Part shown: positions 38,761-47,342 of the stretch, one piece after another
How the letters are laid out: every line of letters starts with the position of its first letter
Position numbering within the stretch: the stretch's first letter is position 1
Assembly: GCF_900636765.1 (NCBI RefSeq)
Contig: NZ_LR134313.1
Span: 124,001-188,000 of the forward strand
Length of the DNA stretch: 64,000 nt
From: Neisseria canis
Lineage (GTDB): Bacteria > Pseudomonadota > Gammaproteobacteria > Burkholderiales > Neisseriaceae
Reading direction: 5' to 3'
The notes under the pieces: generated by a model
Seen by the model: only the letters and a program-made list of their open reading frames with translations
The model's database searches: none
Told to the model about the DNA's origin: nothing
Program-made: the position numbers and the translations under genes

Positions 38761-39933
38761 ATGTCAGCATTTGGTTTTAAAGCTTCTTATGCTTACTACT
38801 GTGCCCCTACCGGCGGCAAACAATGGGACTTCGGCAAAAGCTGGGGATATGGCAAAGGTTCTTTCAACAAAAGTTGGGGATATGGCAAAGATTTTTGTTA
38901 TGACAAAAACTGGGGCAAAGATTTCGGCAAAGGCTGGGGCTACAGCAAAGATGCCTACCTGAAAGGTTGGGGTTACGGCTATGGAAAAGGCTGGGATTAC
39001 GGTTATGGAAAACAGCCGAAAGGTTCTTGGTGCTGGGACAGCAAAAAAGGCTGGTATTTCGAATCTTACAGCAAAGTACCTTCAGACAAAAACGACCTTG
39101 TTTACGGCACAGATAAAGATGACGACATTTCCACCGGCAAAGGCAACGACATCATCATCGCCAAAGACGGCAATGACGTTCTAGACGGCGAATCCGGTCG
39201 CGATATCATGGTTGGCGGCAACGGTAACGACACTTATTATGTAGATAACAAATGCGATGTTGTTGTCGAAAAAGCCGATCAAGGCGACGACACCATTCTG
39301 AGCAGCGTAAATATTGCAGCGCCTGCCAATGTTGAAAACATCAGCCTGCTGACCGATAACAACCTGACTGCCATCGGCAACAAACTGAACAATGTGCTGC
39401 ACGGTAACGACGGACACAATTTCCTGAAATCATTGGAAGGTAACGATAACCTCTACGGCCATGCCGGTAACGATATCTTGGTTGGCGGCAACGGCAACGA
39501 CTTCCTGAACGGCGGAGCGGGCTGCGACGTTCTCAATGGCGGCGCCGGTTGCGACACTTATGTGTTCGGCCGCGGCTTTGACAACGATGTGATCTACGAT
39601 TGCGATACCAATCCTGAACACAACGACATTCTTCAGTTCAACGGTGATATTACTGCTTCCGACCTGTGCTTCGAGCGTGTAGGCAACGATTTGCTGATTA
39701 ATATTGCCAGCCAAGCGGAAGACGGCGGCAAGACCTCTGAAGACAGCATTACCATCAACAACTGGTTTAAAGGCAGCCAATACCAAATCGAAGAATTTGT
39801 GTTTACCGACAGCAACGTAACTTGGGATGCCAAACAAATCGCTGATGCAGTTAACTGCTACTCTTGTGCAGATACCGGCTTGTCAAGCTCTGTTCAAGAT
39901 CAAATCCAAGCGCAAACCCAAATCTGCTGCTAA
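38761..39933 (+). CDS. Cys-containing RTX-repeat protein with GYGK-rich N-terminus
   Basis: 390 residues. ATG 38761 is chosen because GGAGG is eight bases upstream. No Sec signal peptide. Residues about 18-95 are a low-complexity region of W, G, Y, K, F and D in repeats such as SWGYGKG and KGWGYGYGKGWDYGYGK. Residues about 110-265 carry haemolysin-type calcium-binding nonapeptides (GKGNDIIIAKDGNDVLDG, VGGNGNDFLNGGAGCDVLN). A domain like the haemolysin-related C-terminal module follows (DSITINNWFKGSQYQIEEF). The end is Cys-rich (NCYSC, QICC). It has 12 cysteines in total, whereas type I-secreted RTX proteins usually have few or none. Probably exported by a type I system encoded elsewhere. No transporter genes are adjacent. 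Function unknown. Confidence 0.75.
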   Translation: MSAFGFKASYAYYCAPTGGKQWDFGKSWGYGKGSFNKSWGYGKDFCYDKNWGKDFGKGWGYSKDAYLKGWGYGYGKGWDYGYGKQPKGSWCWDSKKGWYFESYSKVPSDKNDLVYGTDKDDDISTGKGNDIIIAKDGNDVLDGESGRDIMVGGNGNDTYYVDNKCDVVVEKADQGDDTILSSVNIAAPANVENISLLTDNNLTAIGNKLNNVLHGNDGHNFLKSLEGNDNLYGHAGNDILVGGNGNDFLNGGAGCDVLNGGAGCDTYVFGRGFDNDVIYDCDTNPEHNDILQFNGDITASDLCFERVGNDLLINIASQAEDGGKTSEDSITINNWFKGSQYQIEEFVFTDSNVTWDAKQIADAVNCYSCADTGLSSSVQDQIQAQTQICC

Positions 39934-39969
39934 GCTGCTCTAGTTGAAAACAACAAACAACACATAAGC

Positions 39970-40003
39970 AAATGCCTGTCTGAAAACTTTCAGACAGGCA
40001 TTT
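39970..40003. terminator. DUS-pair hairpin after the RTX gene
   Basis: AAATGCCTGTCTGAAA and its complement, two-base loop, followed by six Ts. Confidence 0.8.
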
Positions 40004-40148
40004 TTTCCATCCCATTTAAATAACTTATTTATATAGAATAAGCCTCTTTATTGCTATGCTTTCACCATACTCATGCTTTCGACCCGAATATTTCCTAATA
40101 TCTCAAGAAACCGGCCAAAATATAATTCAAAGCAATCAAGATAACGGA

Positions 40149-40180
40149 TATGCCTGTCTGAAAGTTTTCAGACAGGCATA
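40149..40180. terminator. DUS-pair hairpin downstream of aceK
   Basis: TATGCCTGTCTGAAA and its complement with a two-base loop, about 105 bases beyond the aceK stop. Confidence 0.65.
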
Positions 40181-40285
40181 ACATAATACCGAGCTTCAAA
40201 AACTCCATATTTATGAAGCAACCTAAAATCAGCCATGCGTCTCGTCTATTCTGTAATTGGTTTGACCATACACGCCGGCAAAACA

Positions 40286-42052
40286 TCAAACATCAGTACG
40301 ATCCACCAAACCGGCTTCTGTTTTTTCAGGCCTAAAGCGCAATGATTGAGGATAAGGATAAAAATCGTCCAATTCTCCTTTCATCAAGCGCTCTTTCTTA
40401 CCCTGCCAAAATTCAGGGGTCAGCAGATCTTTATGGTGCTGTAAAAAGACTTGCCGCACATCCGGCTCTCCCAACAGAAAAGGCCCGAATTCCTCGGGGA
40501 ACACGTCCCCTTTATTTACCGGATACCATACTTCTCCCGACATTTCGTATTCAGGATTCGGCGCCGGAGGAATTTTGCGGAAATTACAGTCGGTCATATA
40601 TTCGATTTCATCATAATCATAGAAAATGACACGGCCGAAACGGGTCATCCCGAAATTTTTGTAAAGCATATCGCCCGGAAAAATATTGGCGCTCGCCAAC
40701 TCTTTCAAAGCAAAACCATAATCGATAACAGCAGCCGCTTTCTCTTCAGGTGATGCTTTTTGCATAAACAGATTGAGCGGTTTCAACCGGTATTCGATAT
40801 AAACATGCTTGATTACCACCAAATCATCGGTTTCTTCGATTTGGCTGGGCGCAAGTGTGCGCATTTCCGCCAAAAATGCTTCATCACAACGGTCTTTAGG
40901 CAGCGCCACATCGGAAAACTCCAAGGTATCCGCCATTCGCCCTACCCTGTCATGTTTTTTTACCAACAGATATTTCTGGCGCACATACTCCCTATCGAAA
41001 TCCTTATTCGGCCCGAAAGTATCCTTAATCACTTTGAACACATAAGGAAACGAAGGCAGGGTGAACACACTCATCACCAAACCTTTAATGCCAGGAGCCA
41101 AAATAAACTTATCTTGCGAATTACTCAAATGACGCGTGAACTCGCGCCAAAAAATATTTTTGCCTTGCTTGTGCAAGCCAATCAAAGTATAGAAGTCGCC
41201 ATCCGAACGCATCGGCAGCATTTCACGCAAAAACCGAACATAGCCGCTGGGAACCGGCATATCCACTAAAAAGTAGGCTCGGGCAAATGAGAACAACACC
41301 GAAATCTGCCGGGGATCAAACAAAGCGGCATCAATCTGAAGCTTCCTTTCCCCGTTGTGTACCACAGCCAAAGCAAATGGATGCTTGCTGCTGCCATTAA
41401 TCATCATGCCGAAAATATAAGCAGACTTATTCCGATAAAAAGCGGCGTTCAATACCTGGATATGGAGGTTTAATTCTTTCGGCGGCCATTCTTCTTTTAA
41501 ATAATTTTTAGCTGCATGTAAGATGCCGCTAATATCTTCCCTCATATTCGCAAACGGCACATTCCAGTCAAAATGGCTCAAAATTTTGCGCAAACAGCCA
41601 CGTAAACCTTGCTTGTCGGGATAAAAAGATTGGAAAATCCGCTCGTCAGAATCAATAAACTCGGTGCTGGTTGCGGGTTTCACGAAAATGAACTGATTGT
41701 TAAAATATTCTTTTGCCAAAAGCTTGGTAGACACAGAATTGAAAAACGTTTCCGCCAACTCGGGCTGCTTATGATTAATCAGTAATGCGATATATTCTTT
41801 TTTTGCGGCCGCCCAAACTTCATCAGGCAAATTGCCCGCATTGTATTGCACCCGCAGCTTCTCCACAGCTTCAGCAACCCGGTTGTCATACATTTGGATA
41901 CGCAAAGCAACCAATTCCTGAATGCCTTTCCAATCGGCAGCTTCAAATAAACCTTTAGCCCGTGCAGACGCTTCACGATAAAGAGTGTAGTGGCGGTTAA
42001 AGCCGGCCAACATCGTTTCGGCCACCGAGCGGGCAGTTTCTCGTTTACTCAT
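40286..42052 (-). CDS. aceK: Isocitrate dehydrogenase kinase/phosphatase
   Basis: 588 residues. Bifunctional enzyme that switches isocitrate dehydrogenase off and on, controlling flow into the glyoxylate bypass. The N-terminal regulatory domain (SVAETMLAGFNRHYTLYREASARAK) and the C-terminal kinase-like domain (VFTLPSFPYVFKVIKDTFGPNKD, YGFALKELASANIFPGDMLYKN, VIFYDYDEIEYMTDCNFR) are clear. ATG 42052 has AAGGA six bases upstream, and ATG 42055 is the alternative. No aceA or aceB nearby. Confidence 0.95.
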   Translation of the reverse strand: MSKRETARSVAETMLAGFNRHYTLYREASARAKGLFEAADWKGIQELVALRIQMYDNRVAEAVEKLRVQYNAGNLPDEVWAAAKKEYIALLINHKQPELAETFFNSVSTKLLAKEYFNNQFIFVKPATSTEFIDSDERIFQSFYPDKQGLRGCLRKILSHFDWNVPFANMREDISGILHAAKNYLKEEWPPKELNLHIQVLNAAFYRNKSAYIFGMMINGSSKHPFALAVVHNGERKLQIDAALFDPRQISVLFSFARAYFLVDMPVPSGYVRFLREMLPMRSDGDFYTLIGLHKQGKNIFWREFTRHLSNSQDKFILAPGIKGLVMSVFTLPSFPYVFKVIKDTFGPNKDFDREYVRQKYLLVKKHDRVGRMADTLEFSDVALPKDRCDEAFLAEMRTLAPSQIEETDDLVVIKHVYIEYRLKPLNLFMQKASPEEKAAAVIDYGFALKELASANIFPGDMLYKNFGMTRFGRVIFYDYDEIEYMTDCNFRKIPPAPNPEYEMSGEVWYPVNKGDVFPEEFGPFLLGEPDVRQVFLQHHKDLLTPEFWQGKKERLMKGELDDFYPYPQSLRFRPEKTEAGLVDRTDV

Positions 42053-42242
42053 CATCTTTCCTTTATATTATTGTTACTTTTTTCTTCTCTAAGCTTTACG
42101 GTATGATAGTCAATTAATATATTTTTGAACAAAGCAGTAAGCCGAAGACAATACAAGAATTTTTTACTGTTTCAGCATTTTACAAAATCGCTCTCTTTGA
42201 ATTAAGGCATAGCAACGCGGTAACATAAAGCCAAGTTGGTTA
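42053..42242. other. Upstream region of aceK
   Basis: AT-rich. Part of a 488-base gap between aceK and rpoC that also holds the MITE-like repeat and the rpoC terminator. Presumed aceK promoter, no confident boxes. Confidence 0.4.
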
Positions 42243-42389
42243 ACTATAGTCAATTCACTTAAGTTTAAGAACGATACCGTTATACTCGGGCTTGCCCCGA
42301 GTATCTTGAGCTCCAGTAACTTTAAAGAGATACTCGGGTCGAACCTGAGTATGACAAGCGTACTATTTTTTAAGTTGATTTACTATAGT
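42243..42389. mobile_element. 147-bp MITE-like element with terminal inverted repeats
   Basis: Begins ACTATAGTCAATTCACTTAA and ends with the inverted, slightly diverged copy finishing ACTATAGT (about 25-bp imperfect TIRs). Inside are two hairpins built on the same sequence: ATACTCGGG/CCCGAGTAT (42282-42290 with 42296-42304) and ATACTCGGGT/ACCTGAGTAT (42330-42339 with 42343-42352). No coding capacity. TATAGT ends are reminiscent of neisserial Correia elements (TATAGTGGATTAA), but the interior differs. Confidence 0.65.
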
Positions 42390-42480
42390 TCAGATATGAA
42401 TGTTTAAGTTTCACGACCATACATAACCTTATGACTTTTTCTAATCCGATGCAATAACCTCTTACTATATGCCTGTCTGA

Positions 42481-42516
42481 AAAAAACCGCCGACCATAAT
42501 CAGTCGGCGGTTTTTT
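42481..42516 (-). terminator. rpoC terminator fused to a DUS
   Basis: On the complement: an A run, AACCGCCGAC, an eight-base loop, GTCGGCGGTT and a T run that continues into the complement of a DUS (42469-42483). Strong intrinsic terminator for the rpoB-rpoC unit. Confidence 0.88.
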
Positions 42517-42540
42517 TAACTAAGCGAGAAGCGATCAGAA

Positions 42541-45500
42541 TTATTCCGGCAGCTCTTCACCCGCTTGTTCCACTTCATTGGCTTCAGCCCATTCATTACG
42601 GCGGGTACGGTGATAAGTCAAACCTGTGCCCGCAGGAATCAACCGGCCGACAATCACGTTCTCTTTCAGGCCACGCAATTCATCATGTTTACCCATAATG
42701 GCAGCCTCGGTTAACACGCGTGTGGTTTCTTGGAACGACGCCGCAGAAATGAAGCTGTCGGTCGACAACGATGCTTTGGTAATACCCAACAGAATGTTAT
42801 CGAAACGGGCCGGCTCTTTACCTTCGGCAATGGCTTTTTCATTCGCCTGCATCACATCGGCGCGCTCTACCTGTTCACCAGGAATGAATCCGGTTTCGCC
42901 TGCATCGGCAATGTTCACCCGACGTAACATCTGACGGATAATCACTTCGATATGCTTGTCTGAAATCTTCACACCTTGCAAACGGTACACTTCCTGCACC
43001 TCTTGCACAATGTAACGCGCCAAAGCTTCAACACCTTGCAAACGCAGAATATCATGCGGATCAACGGCGCCATCCACAATGGTTTCACCACGGTTCACCA
43101 CTTGGCCATCGTGCACCAGAATCTGTTTCTCTTTAGAAATCAGAGTTTCATACGCCACACCGTCCAAATCGGTAATGATCAAACGCTGCTTGCCTTTGGT
43201 TTCCTTACCGAAAGAAACGGTACCGGTAACTTCAGCCAACATGCCGGCATCTTTCGGCACGCGTGCTTCAAACAGCTCGGCAACCCGCGGCAGACCACCG
43301 GTAATATCGCGGGTTTTCGAAGAAGCTTGCGGAATACGGGCCAATACATCACCTTTCCCAACTTCCTGATCTTCGCGTACCGTAATAATGGCACCAACTG
43401 GGAATGCCATAGATACGGATGTTTCCGTACCCGGAATTTTTACTTCCTCACCATTTTCGTCCAACAGTTTTACTGTCGGGCGCAACAATTTGGAAGCGCT
43501 TGATGCACGGCGCTTGCCGTCAATTACCACCAAGGTCGACAAACCGGTAATTTCATCGGTTTGCTTGGTAACGGTTACACCTTCTTCGATATTTTCAAAC
43601 TTCACACGACCGGCGTGTTCGGTAATCATTGGGCGTGTATGCGGATCCCAAGTGGCCAAAGTTTGGCCGGCTTTCACGCCTGAGCCGTCATTTACCAATA
43701 AAGTGGCACCGTAAGGTACTTTATGGCGCTCACGTTCGCGGCCGATTTCATCGTGAATCACCACCTCGGAAGAGCGGCCAATCACAATCAACTCACCTTT
43801 GTTATTCATCACATAACGCATTTGGCTGTTGAAGCGTGCCGTACCGTTGGATTTAGCTTCAACTTGGCTGGCCGCTGCGGCTCGGGATGCCGCACCACCA
43901 ATGTGGAAAGTACGCATTGTCAACTGAGTACCCGGTTCACCGATTGATTGTGCGGCGATTACGCCAACAGCTTCACCGGCATTAACCAGTTTACCGCGCG
44001 CCAAGTCCCGGCCATAACATTTGGCACACAAACCATAACGGGTTTTACAGGTAATCGGCGTGCGTACTTTAACTTCATCCACACCCGAGTTATCAATCAA
44101 GTCAACCAATTGCTCGCTCAGCAGCGTGCCGGCTTCAACCAGAGTCTCACCACTGGAAGGATCAACCACATCGGCAGCTGTTACACGACCCAAAATACGG
44201 TCACGCAACGGCTCGATAACATCACCGCCTTGCACCACAGCTTTCATAATAAAACCGTCGGAGGTGCCGCAATCGTCTTCAATAACCACCAAATCTTGGG
44301 TTACGTCTACCAAGCGGCGGGTCAAATAACCTGAGTTTGCGGTTTTCAATGCGGTATCCGCCAAACCTTTACGCGCACCGTGTGTGGAAATAAAGTATTG
44401 CAATACTGTCAGACCCTCGCGGAAGTTTGCGGTAATCGGAGTTTCGATAATCGAACCGTCCGGTTTAGCCATCAAACCACGCATACCGGAAAGCTGCTTG
44501 ATCTGCGCCGCAGAACCACGGGCACCCGAGTCGGCCATCATATAGATGGAGTTAAACGACTCTTGATCTACTTCCTTACCTTCTCGGTCAGTTACTTTCT
44601 GCGTAGAAAGATTATCCATCATCGCTTTAGCGATTCTATCGCCTGTACGACCCCAAATATCCACTACTTTGTTGTAACGCTCACCGTTGGTTACCAAGCC
44701 CTGACGGTATTGGTTTTCAATTTCTTTAACTTCACTTTGTGCCTCAGCCAACAACGCAGCTTTCTGCTCAGGCACTTCCATATCGTCCACGCAAATCGAA
44801 ATGCCGCCCTTAGCTGCCAATGCAAAACCCATATACATCAAGTGGTCGGCAAAAATCACCGTATCACGCAAACCGCATAAACGGAATGAAGCATTAATCA
44901 ATTTGGAAATTTCTTTTTTCTTCAATGCCTTATTAATATATTCAAACGGCAGGCCTTTAGGCAGAATTTCGCTTAACAATGCGCGGCCTACGGTAGTTTC
45001 GTAACGGTTAACTACCGGCTCAAACTCTCCCTCGTCATTCTTTACCCACTCGCGTACACGTACGGTAATTTTCGTACCAAGTTCTACCTGTTTGGTGTGG
45101 TAAGCACGGTGTACTTCTTTCACATCGGCAAACAAGCTGCCTTCACCTTTACCGTTGATTTTGTCTCGGGTCATATAGTACAAGCCCAATACAATATCTT
45201 GCGAAGGCACGATAATCGGCTCACCATTGGCTGGAGACAATACGTTGTTGGAGGCCAGCATCAAAGTACGCGCTTCCATTTGTGCTTCCAAGCTCAACGG
45301 AACGTGAACAGCCATTTGGTCACCGTCGAAGTCTGCGTTAAACGCCGCACACACAAGCGGATGCAGCTGAATGGCTTTACCTTCAATCAGAATCGGCTCA
45401 AAAGCTTGGATACCCAAACGGTGCAAAGTCGGGGCACGGTTAAGCATAATCGGATGTTCACGGATTACCTCTTCCAAGATATCCCACACTTCCGGCACTT

Positions 45501-46719
45501 CCTGCTCTACCAGCTTTTTCGCAGCTTTTACGGTTGAAGCCAAACCTTGCAATTCCAATTTATGGAAGATGAAAGGCTTAAACAACTCCAAGGCCATTTT
45601 TTTCGGTAAACCGCATTGATGCAGACGCAGGTATGGGCCTACGGTAATTACGGAACGGCCGGAATAGTCAACGCGCTTACCCAACAGGTTTTGACGGAAA
45701 CGGCCGCCTTTACCTTTAATCATATCAGCCAAAGACTTCAACGGACGCTTATTTGCACCGGTCATTGCTTTACCGCGACGACCGTTATCCAGCAATGAAT
45801 CGACAGCTTCTTGCAACATGCGTTTTTCATTACGCACGATAATGTCTGGGGCATGCAACTCCAACAGACGCTTCAAACGGTTATTACGGTTAATAACCCG
45901 ACGATACAAATCATTCAAATCAGAAGTAGCAAAACGACCACCGTCCAAAGGAACCAACGGACGCAAATCCGGTGGCAACACTGGCAGCACATCCATAATC
46001 ATCCATTCAAGCTTCATGCCCGAACGTTGGAAAGCTTCCAATACTTTCAAACGTTTAGCAATTTTCTTGATTTTGGTATCTGAACCGGTGGATTCCAATT
46101 CTTGACGCAATAATTCGATTTCGGCAGCAATATCCAAATTACGCAGTAAATCACGGATACCTTCCGCACCCATTTTGGCGTCAAAATCATCACCATACTC
46201 TTCCAACTTGCTGTAATAATCTTCTTCAGTCAGCAATTGGCGGCGTTGCAGCGGAGTCATGCCTGGGTCGGTAACGACAAAAGCTTCAAAATACAATACG
46301 CGTTCAATATCGCGTAAAGTCATATCTAATACCATACCCAAGCGGGAAGGTAATGATTTCAAAAACCAAATATGTGCAATTGGCGCAGCCAATTCAATGT
46401 GGCCCATGCGCTCACGGCGTACTTTAGACAAAGTTACTTCCACACCACATTTTTCGCAGGTTACACCTTTAAATTTCAAGCGTTTGTATTTACCGCACAA
46501 ACATTCATAATCCTTAACAGGGCCGAAGATTTTGGCGCAGAATAGGCCGTCACGCTCAGGTTTAAAAGTGCGGTAGTTGATGGTTTCCGGCTTTTTAACT
46601 TCACCGTACGACCATGAGCGAATGGTTTCCGGGGAAGCAATGCCAATTTTAATCGCATCAAATTCTTCTTCCATGCCTGCTGATTGCAGGGGGTTAAACA
46701 GGTCTAACAAAGCTTTCAT
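42541..46719 (-). CDS. rpoC: RNA polymerase beta' subunit
   Basis: 1392 residues, the full length for Neisseria. The N-terminal zinc site has [19 protein letters not shown] and the catalytic Mg site is NADFDGDQM. The trigger-loop region ([12 protein letters not shown]) and the second zinc cluster ([13 protein letters not shown]) are present. A DUS with one mismatch (TGCTTGTCTGAA, 42953-42964) lies near the 3' end and is read as ISDKH. Divided from rpoB by a small secreted-protein gene. Confidence 0.98.
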   Translation of the reverse strand: MKALLDLFNPLQSAGMEEEFDAIKIGIASPETIRSWSYGEVKKPETINYRTFKPERDGLFCAKIFGPVKDYECLCGKYKRLKFKGVTCEKCGVEVTLSKVRRERMGHIELAAPIAHIWFLKSLPSRLGMVLDMTLRDIERVLYFEAFVVTDPGMTPLQRRQLLTEEDYYSKLEEYGDDFDAKMGAEGIRDLLRNLDIAAEIELLRQELESTGSDTKIKKIAKRLKVLEAFQRSGMKLEWMIMDVLPVLPPDLRPLVPLDGGRFATSDLNDLYRRVINRNNRLKRLLELHAPDIIVRNEKRMLQEAVDSLLDNGRRGKAMTGANKRPLKSLADMIKGKGGRFRQNLLGKRVDYSGRSVITVGPYLRLHQCGLPKKMALELFKPFIFHKLELQGLASTVKAAKKLVEQEVPEVWDILEEVIREHPIMLNRAPTLHRLGIQAFEPILIEGKAIQLHPLVCAAFNADFDGDQMAVHVPLSLEAQMEARTLMLASNNVLSPANGEPIIVPSQDIVLGLYYMTRDKINGKGEGSLFADVKEVHRAYHTKQVELGTKITVRVREWVKNDEGEFEPVVNRYETTVGRALLSEILPKGLPFEYINKALKKKEISKLINASFRLCGLRDTVIFADHLMYMGFALAAKGGISICVDDMEVPEQKAALLAEAQSEVKEIENQYRQGLVTNGERYNKVVDIWGRTGDRIAKAMMDNLSTQKVTDREGKEVDQESFNSIYMMADSGARGSAAQIKQLSGMRGLMAKPDGSIIETPITANFREGLTVLQYFISTHGARKGLADTALKTANSGYLTRRLVDVTQDLVVIEDDCGTSDGFIMKAVVQGGDVIEPLRDRILGRVTAADVVDPSSGETLVEAGTLLSEQLVDLIDNSGVDEVKVRTPITCKTRYGLCAKCYGRDLARGKLVNAGEAVGVIAAQSIGEPGTQLTMRTFHIGGAASRAAAASQVEAKSNGTARFNSQMRYVMNNKGELIVIGRSSEVVIHDEIGRERERHKVPYGATLLVNDGSGVKAGQTLATWDPHTRPMITEHAGRVKFENIEEGVTVTKQTDEITGLSTLVVIDGKRRASSASKLLRPTVKLLDENGEEVKIPGTETSVSMAFPVGAIITVREDQEVGKGDVLARIPQASSKTRDITGGLPRVAELFEARVPKDAGMLAEVTGTVSFGKETKGKQRLIITDLDGVAYETLISKEKQILVHDGQVVNRGETIVDGAVDPHDILRLQGVEALARYIVQEVQEVYRLQGVKISDKHIEVIIRQMLRRVNIADAGETGFIPGEQVERADVMQANEKAIAEGKEPARFDNILLGITKASLSTDSFISAASFQETTRVLTEAAIMGKHDELRGLKENVIVGRLIPAGTGLTYHRTRRNEWAEANEVEQAGEELPE

Positions 46720-46782
46720 TTTTGCTCCTTGGGGTACAAGCTGACCCTCTTTGGCGTTTTAAATGGTATTCGGACAGAAAAT

Positions 46783-47253
46783 TCAGTTTGATTTGATACA
46801 AGATAATTTGTCGGATTCATTTCCTGTGACATAAGCTGTCATCTGTTTATCTTTAATTTGCTCAACTTGCAGATAACTTTTTTCAGATTTCCTGCGCTGA
46901 ACATCACCTTGTAACTCAGAGAACATCCACTCGTCCGTTTGTTTAGCTAATTCCGATTTCAATTCCGTATGTATGCGATCTACTTGATTGAATCGCGCAT
47001 CCAAAAAAACTTGCTGGCCTTTAAGCAACCAAGTTCCTTTCATCCCGATGCGATACAAAAGAAAACTGCCGTCATCATTTGGTATCTTAAGATTCACAGA
47101 TGATTCAAGTCCCTTATCATTAGCAAACGAAAAAGTCATCTCTGTTTCATCAGAACTTTTACATTGCCAATTTCCAATGAGTTGCTCAGGGGTTATTGCC
47201 CATACAGTAGAAACACTTAATGCCATCAATAAAGATATCGAAATCTTCTTCAT
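46783..47253 (-). CDS. Small secreted protein between rpoB and rpoC
   Basis: 156 residues with a signal peptide (MKKISISLLMALSVSTVWA, cleavage after VWA). The mature part begins ITPEQLIGNWQCKSSDETEM and looks like a small beta-rich domain. It has two cysteines (in WQCKS and LSCIKS) that could form a disulphide bridging the ends. Predicted periplasmic. I do not recognise the family, though the LIGNWQC start is reminiscent of lipocalin-like proteins. On the same strand as rpoB and rpoC, probably cotranscribed. More AT-rich than rpoC. Confidence 0.65.
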   Translation of the reverse strand: MKKISISLLMALSVSTVWAITPEQLIGNWQCKSSDETEMTFSFANDKGLESSVNLKIPNDDGSFLLYRIGMKGTWLLKGQQVFLDARFNQVDRIHTELKSELAKQTDEWMFSELQGDVQRRKSEKSYLQVEQIKDKQMTAYVTGNESDKLSCIKSN

Positions 47254-47295
47254 GCCAAACTTCCTAACTTCGATTTAACATATTCAGCAGCGAGA

Positions 47296-47336
47296 TTTTC
47301 AGACAGGCATACAAACTTTCCATGCCTGTCTGAAAA
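47296..47336. repeat. Inside-out DUS pair after rpoB
   Basis: TTTTCAGACAGGCAT (47296-47310) then ATGCCTGTCTGAAAA (47322-47336), opposite order to most pairs. It can still fold, but no T tract follows in either direction, so read-through from rpoB is expected. Confidence 0.75.
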
Positions 47337-47342
47337 CCGTTG

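Larger units (their letters stand above)
39934..40285. other. 352-bp convergent gap with two DUS-pair hairpins
   Basis: No gene. Holds two complete DUS inverted pairs (39970-40003 and 40149-40180), one behind the RTX gene and one behind aceK. The sequence between them is AT-rich and carries no recognisable signal. Confidence 0.6.

Noticed and set aside
40095..40289. 64-codon minus-strand frame behind aceK
   Set aside because: It is largely made of DUS-pair sequence and AT-rich spacer, with no family similarity.
42243..42389. A standard Correia element
   Set aside because: Only the TATAGT-like ends agree; the interior and the hairpins differ from what I know of Correia repeats, so it is listed as MITE-like instead.
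45097..45537. Plus-strand frames opposite rpoC and rpoB
   Set aside because: rpoC and rpoB are unambiguous, and the antisense frames lack ribosome binding sites and family signatures.
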